A program made the position numbers and the translations under genes. The notes beneath the pieces were generated by a model that was not told where the DNA came from, did no database searches, and saw only the letters and a list, made by a program, of their open reading frames with translations. 64,000 bases of DNA. Origin: Vibrio tritonius. Lineage in GTDB: Bacteria; Pseudomonadota; Gammaproteobacteria; Enterobacterales; Vibrionaceae. Below are positions 60,885-64,000 of the stretch, in pieces (position 1 is the stretch's first letter; each line of letters begins with the position of its first letter). Location: NCBI RefSeq assembly GCF_001547935.1, contig NZ_AP014636.1, positions 682,001 to 746,000 on the forward strand, given 5' to 3'.

Positions 60885-61279
60885 TGTGATCCTGACGCCT
60901 CTTGGCTACTTACCTTAGTTTTTACCAATCTGAGGTAACCATTCTCAAGAGCATTCTCCGCTGCCCAAGGGTGGTTAAACTAGATATGATTCATCCGTGT
61001 TTTGTTTAGGGGCAAGCAAATCGACAACTAGACCTTCGCTAAGACCATTTTTGTATTAGTGCAAATGAACTCATACCCCATAAGTGTAGCTAAGGATAGA
61101 AAAACACCAAACGGTAAAAAGGGAAAATTTAACAAATGAAACGGTTGGGGCTAAATTCACCTTGCGAGACTGGGTTGAACACGTTAATGGTGTGTAACAC
61201 GTAGTTAGTGCGGTACTTTTTTCTTCATCAAAAACTGGTTACACTGGCAGGCCATTAAATAAAAAACGATAAGGATATT
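60885..61279. other. Divergent intergenic region
   Basis: About 395 bp with no gene or recognised operator; it carries the promoters of the chemoreceptor and the HopJ-family gene. Confidence 0.35.
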
Positions 61280-61624
61280 ATGGAACTCGACACTCTTATT
61301 CAGCAGTTGGCAATGAAACCAGAACAAATAGATTTTCAGACTGTGATCGCCACAATTGATGACAATTATGTGTTTACCCCAACCGGCTTTAGCAATGGAG
61401 AGCAGGTCAATGCCGCTGACCAAAATAATGGTTCATGCAAAATTTTCTCTTTTGCCGCTTTGCAAAAACTGAGTGTGGAAGCCACGTTGGCTTGTTTCGG
61501 CTCATTTTACCGAGACGATGTCCTTGGTGATCCGAAAGGGGATAGCCACCAAAATATACGTCAATTTATGATTCATGGTTGGGATGGTATTCGCTTTGAT
61601 GGCCAAGCGTTGAAAATTCGTTAA
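61280..61624 (+). CDS. HopJ-family protein
   Basis: The 114-residue protein matches the HopJ type III effector protein family, with LDTLIQQLAMKPEQIDFQTVIATIDDNYVFTPTGFSNG, NNGSCKIFSFAALQKLS and GDSHQNIRQFMIHGWDGIRFDGQAL. Despite the name, the family is widespread in free-living marine bacteria without type III effectors, and the function is unknown. AAGGAT precedes the ATG. A hairpin terminator follows. Confidence 0.85.
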   Translation: MELDTLIQQLAMKPEQIDFQTVIATIDDNYVFTPTGFSNGEQVNAADQNNGSCKIFSFAALQKLSVEATLACFGSFYRDDVLGDPKGDSHQNIRQFMIHGWDGIRFDGQALKIR

Positions 61625-61650
61625 GTGTTACGTGATAGACAAATAAAGCG

Positions 61651-61698
61651 AAATGTCTTCAAGATGGAGAAGTCAGATCTTCACCAGCGATACAGGTC
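61651..61698. repeat. Degenerate dispersed repeat, copy 2
   Basis: AAATGTCTTCAAGATG ... AGCGATACAGGTC, related to the block at 17697-17745 in order and spacing. It lies just after the HopJ gene. Confidence 0.45.
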
Positions 61699-61716
61699 AA
61701 CCCCAATTACGGAAGG

Positions 61717-61748
61717 AATGGTCACTTATGCAGTGGCCATTTTTTTAC
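61717..61748 (+). terminator. Terminator after the HopJ gene
   Basis: Arms AATGGTCAC and GTGGCCATT (one G-U pair), followed by a T run. Confidence 0.75.
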
Positions 61749-62050
61749 GCCAAAGGCTGTTTTTCAAGACAAGCTCGACATAAGCAAAGATCGGTATTGG
61801 TTTCTGTTGCCTCGCGCTCTTCCAAAGCGAAGCACCAGCAAGAGGATTTTCCTGCGGCAATATCGCACTGTGCCGGTTGTTGGCATGATGGGCAAAGGTG
61901 TGTTGATGTTATCCCAGCTAAGGTATCCATGATGTGATGTCGCGTTTCTTCATCTGCATCACGCCAATTCATGATTTCAGGAATGGTTCGTAGGCATCCA
62001 GAACAGATACCACCATTATTTTTACACGCAGCTTTACAAGGCGTTTTCAA
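61745..62050 (-). CDS. Fusion of DUF1289 Fe-S-type domain and cysteine-rich CWC domain
   Basis: The 101-residue protein starts at TTG (62050) and begins with the DUF1289 motif (TPCKAACKNNGGICSGCLRTIPEIMNW), which has four Cys likely to bind metal or an Fe-S cluster. The second half matches the cysteine-rich CWC pattern (CPSCQQPAQCD, SCWC, CLCRACLEK). Both are normally small separate proteins in proteobacteria; here they are joined without a frameshift. Function is unknown. GAGA lies upstream, and the TTG start is chosen because the Cys motif begins within five codons of it. Confidence 0.8.
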   Translation of the reverse strand: MKTPCKAACKNNGGICSGCLRTIPEIMNWRDADEETRHHIMDTLAGITSTHLCPSCQQPAQCDIAAGKSSCWCFALEEREATETNTDLCLCRACLEKQPLA

Positions 62051-62261
62051 TTTACAATCTCTTCTTACGTTACTGGTTTAAGCAATCGTCACTATACCGG
62101 ATGCGCCAAGAAAGGGCGATATTAAAGCAGACTTTGCACTGTCTCTTTCAACATTTCAGCCTACGCCGGACGATTAGAGCTTGAGCATAATCGGCGACGG
62201 TTATTTAGTTGCACTTACCATCGTTGCCCTTAACAAGGTGGCTAACACCCGATGTCCTATA

Positions 62262-62282
62262 TGTAATGATAATTGTTTTCAC
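62262..62282. promoter_or_regulatory. Weak Fur-like box
   Basis: TAATGATAATTGTTTTCA has one good Fur heptamer (TGATAAT) and a degenerate partner. It lies about 35-55 bp upstream of the small membrane protein start. Confidence 0.4.
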
Positions 62283-62316
62283 TACCTTGCATTAATAGTA
62301 GGGGAACGTTATCATT

Positions 62317-62619
62317 ATGATAATGAGAATTACTATCAATTGGGGCGTTATGTTACCACTTATTATTACAGTGTTGTTCGCCGTAGCACTTGGGTTGAAA
62401 CTGAAGTTAACTCCTCGTTGGATCGCAGCCGCTGTGGCGATGTTGATTGTGGCTTTTCTTTTTCAGCCCCAAAACGCGTTACCAGCATTAGTTACACTTT
62501 TTGTTTTGGCGCCACTGTTCAATTATTTAAAGCATCATTTACGTATTGAAAGGGCTTTTATGGGCAGTATCGCGGCAATTTGCTTAGTTATAACTGTGAT
62601 GAATGGCTCAATTTTATAA
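62317..62619 (+). CDS. Small membrane protein, probably iron-regulated
   Basis: The 100-residue protein is very hydrophobic, with about three to four membrane segments (about residues 10-28, 33-50, 55-75, 78-97), and no recognised family. AGGGGA lies 12 bases before the first ATG and 18 before a second (62323). A Fur box overlaps the start and a weak one lies upstream, which suggests repression by iron. It stands alone; the next gene is a chemoreceptor. The reading frame is preferred over an overlapping 122-residue frame because of the ribosome site and membrane pattern. Confidence 0.65.
   Translation: MIMRITINWGVMLPLIITVLFAVALGLKLKLTPRWIAAAVAMLIVAFLFQPQNALPALVTLFVLAPLFNYLKHHLRIERAFMGSIAAICLVITVMNGSIL
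62319..62337. promoter_or_regulatory. Fur box over the start of the small membrane protein
   Basis: GATAATGAGAATTACTATC matches 16 of 19 positions of the Fur consensus GATAATGATAATCATTATC. It overlaps the start codon itself (62317) and is only a few codons inside it. Confidence 0.6.
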
Positions 62620-62899
62620 AATAGAATTTATGTTAATTAATTGTTATAGCGCTATGATTTTAATGTTTTTTATGTGGTTAACTAATACTTATTGAGTAAA
62701 TGAACAGAGGTGAGTGAAATCGATGGTTTTTATTGTAACTAATTAATTTTACGAATTTTTTATTTCATCGACTTTCGCTAATAAAAAGAGATTCTGATCG
62801 CAAATAATTTGCATTGTTTGATTGTTGCTATAGCCCTAGGTGCTTATAATCAGAAGCAATAAAAAAACAATAATTATTTGGAACAACAAGGATTTCTGC

Positions 62900-64000
62900 A
62901 TGTTCATTAATCATTTGACGCTACGAACTCGACTTATCATTGCAGTTGCGATTCCCTGTATCGCTTCTGTTTGTGTTGCGGTCGCAAGCCTAGTCACCAT
63001 GTCATCGATGCAATCTCGCGCGCAAGAGCTCTACCTCAACACTGCTGCCCCTATGCGAGCAGTTGCTGAGGCGGCATCTCGTATACCTCGTATGCGAGTG
63101 GGTATCGATATGATGTTGCTACAAGAAACTTCACTAAAAGATGCCAAAGGTGTTTTAACGCGTGTTAAAGAAACGCGCACTGAAGATATACCTGAGATGC
63201 GTCAAGCAATGGAAAGTGCGGTGGCTGCGCAAGTTGACCCCAAACTTAAGGCGCGAGCCGAGGGGATTCTTAACCAGTTTGAAGACATGGTGCGCGATGA
63301 ATTAACGCCGATGTTGGCGGCTTTTGAAAACAACGACATCGACACGGCTAAGACGATTTATCGTGATAAATACGCAAAAACCTATGGTGTTATGCGTAAA
63401 GCCTCTGCCCAGTTACTCAACGATTTGCTTAGTCAAGCCGGACAGCAAAACAAACGCAGTAACGAAGAATACCTCTCTGGCCGAACTCAGCAGATTATCA
63501 TTATTGTTATTGGTCTTATCATTTCTATCATCACGTCTTGGGTGATTGTGGCGAACTTACGTCATCGTGTTAATGTTCTTAAAAACACCATGGGTGAAGC
63601 GGCGAAAACTCTATCGCTAAGCTCACGAGTTGATTTGGCTGGCAGCGATGAGCTGACAGATATCGGTGCAAGCTTTAACGAATTCATCAAAAAGGTACAC
63701 AGCTCGATAGATCAAGTTGCTGCCAACTCGAGAGAGTTAGCAACTATGGCATCGGATGTGGCGGATAGAGCGCGTCATACACAGAAAAACTGTACTGCAC
63801 AGCGCGATCGTACTGTGCAAGTGGCGACTGCGATTCATGAATTGGGCGCAACAGTAAGCGAGATTGCCGGCAATGCTGCACAAGCGGCTGATTTGGCAAA
63901 AGAGGCAACGCAACGTTCAGGAGATGGCCGAGATGTGGTGATCTCTGCGCGTGTACAAATAGAAGATCTGTCGAACGACTTGGTTGAAACGAACAGTGTT
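62900..64000 (+). CDS. Methyl-accepting chemotaxis protein, N-terminal part (3' end outside window)
   Basis: The frame is open from an ATG at 62900 (AAGGA seven bases upstream) to the window end, giving about 367 visible residues. It has an N-terminal membrane helix (about residues 10-32), a periplasmic four-helix-type domain of about 160 residues (AAPMRAVAEAASRIPRMRVGIDMML, DTAKTIYRDKYAKTYGVMRKASAQLL), a second span (about 198-217, IIIIVIGLIISIITSWVIV), a HAMP-like linker (VDLAGSDELTDIGASFNEFIKKV) and the start of the signalling domain. The periplasmic domain resembles the Tar/Tsr four-helix-bundle class. Ligand unknown. Confidence 0.9.
   Translation, partial: MFINHLTLRTRLIIAVAIPCIASVCVAVASLVTMSSMQSRAQELYLNTAAPMRAVAEAASRIPRMRVGIDMMLLQETSLKDAKGVLTRVKETRTEDIPEMRQAMESAVAAQVDPKLKARAEGILNQFEDMVRDELTPMLAAFENNDIDTAKTIYRDKYAKTYGVMRKASAQLLNDLLSQAGQQNKRSNEEYLSGRTQQIIIIVIGLIISIITSWVIVANLRHRVNVLKNTMGEAAKTLSLSSRVDLAGSDELTDIGASFNEFIKKVHSSIDQVAANSRELATMASDVADRARHTQKNCTAQRDRTVQVATAIHELGATVSEIAGNAAQAADLAKEATQRSGDGRDVVISARVQIEDLSNDLVETNSV

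Noticed and set aside
62181..62549. 122-residue ORF overlapping the small membrane protein in another frame
   Set aside because: Its composition is irregular (scattered Tyr, Cys, Ser) and it has no ribosome site, while the overlapping frame has membrane segments, AGGGGA and Fur boxes.

Overview
The window looks like a chromosomal segment of a marine, slightly halophilic gammaproteobacterium of the Vibrionaceae. The support is indirect but consistent. Many proteins recognised by family read as enterobacterial/Vibrio-type orthologues (TtdAB, YddG, SpeA/SpeB, F1Fo subunits). There is a complete ectoine operon with its dedicated aspartokinase, a ProVWX betaine transporter with a CosR/EctR-like MarR regulator, a Csr-type small RNA behind a perfect GacA/VarA box, and many chemotaxis and c-di-GMP proteins. 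No rRNA, tRNA, phage, integron, CRISPR or transposase was seen.

Layout. 1-3.5 kb: end of a hybrid sensor kinase, a GGDEF/EAL protein and a dCMP-deaminase-like enzyme. 3.8-4.3 kb: a CsrB-family RNA not framed by any ORF. 4.6-10.2 kb: housekeeping and transport genes (ExoD-like, OsmC-like, acetyltransferase, YddG, CDF transporter, LysR, methyltransferase). 10.5-14.8 kb: LysR, acetoacetyl-CoA synthetase and divergent phhAB behind a TyrR-type box, which suggests phenylalanine/tyrosine catabolism feeding acetoacetate activation. 15.4-19.2 kb: ectA-ectB-ectC-ask. 20.2-27.8 kb: two GntR regulators facing a six-gene operon (transporter, ttdA, ttdB, oadG, oadA, oadB) that would import L-tartrate, dehydrate it to oxaloacetate and decarboxylate that while pumping Na+; its promoter region has good CRP and FNR sites. 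28.3-32.2 kb: SH3 protein, GGDEF protein and MgtE. 32.5-37.6 kb: cosR-like gene, proVWX and a second, separately transcribed proX. Near-identical short inverted-repeat motifs lie at the ect, proV and proX2 promoters and are proposed as the shared operator. 38-42 kb: TPR membrane protein and speA-speB.

42.1-44.55 kb is the most unusual stretch: about 2.4 kb of non-coding repeats, with five 48-bp minisatellite units followed by three near-identical 546-bp tandem units, a 180-bp deleted unit and a final partial unit, each carrying G/C-rich hairpins. 44.6-49.2 kb: Lrp regulator, a PLP enzyme of the cystathionine gamma-synthase/methionine gamma-lyase superfamily and a polar amino acid ABC transporter. 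49.4-51.4 kb: a small HTH protein, an unknown protein and a periplasmic alpha-carbonic anhydrase. 51.9-58.7 kb: a complete nine-gene atpIBEFHAGDC operon; the absence of the usual gid/par neighbours suggests an accessory ATP synthase locus. 58.9-64 kb: a NIT-domain chemoreceptor, a HopJ-family protein, a DUF1289+CWC cysteine-rich protein, a small membrane protein under Fur-like boxes, and the start of a second chemoreceptor cut by the window edge.

All calls come from reading motifs and remembered family sequences; no database search was run. Regulatory sites are pattern matches.
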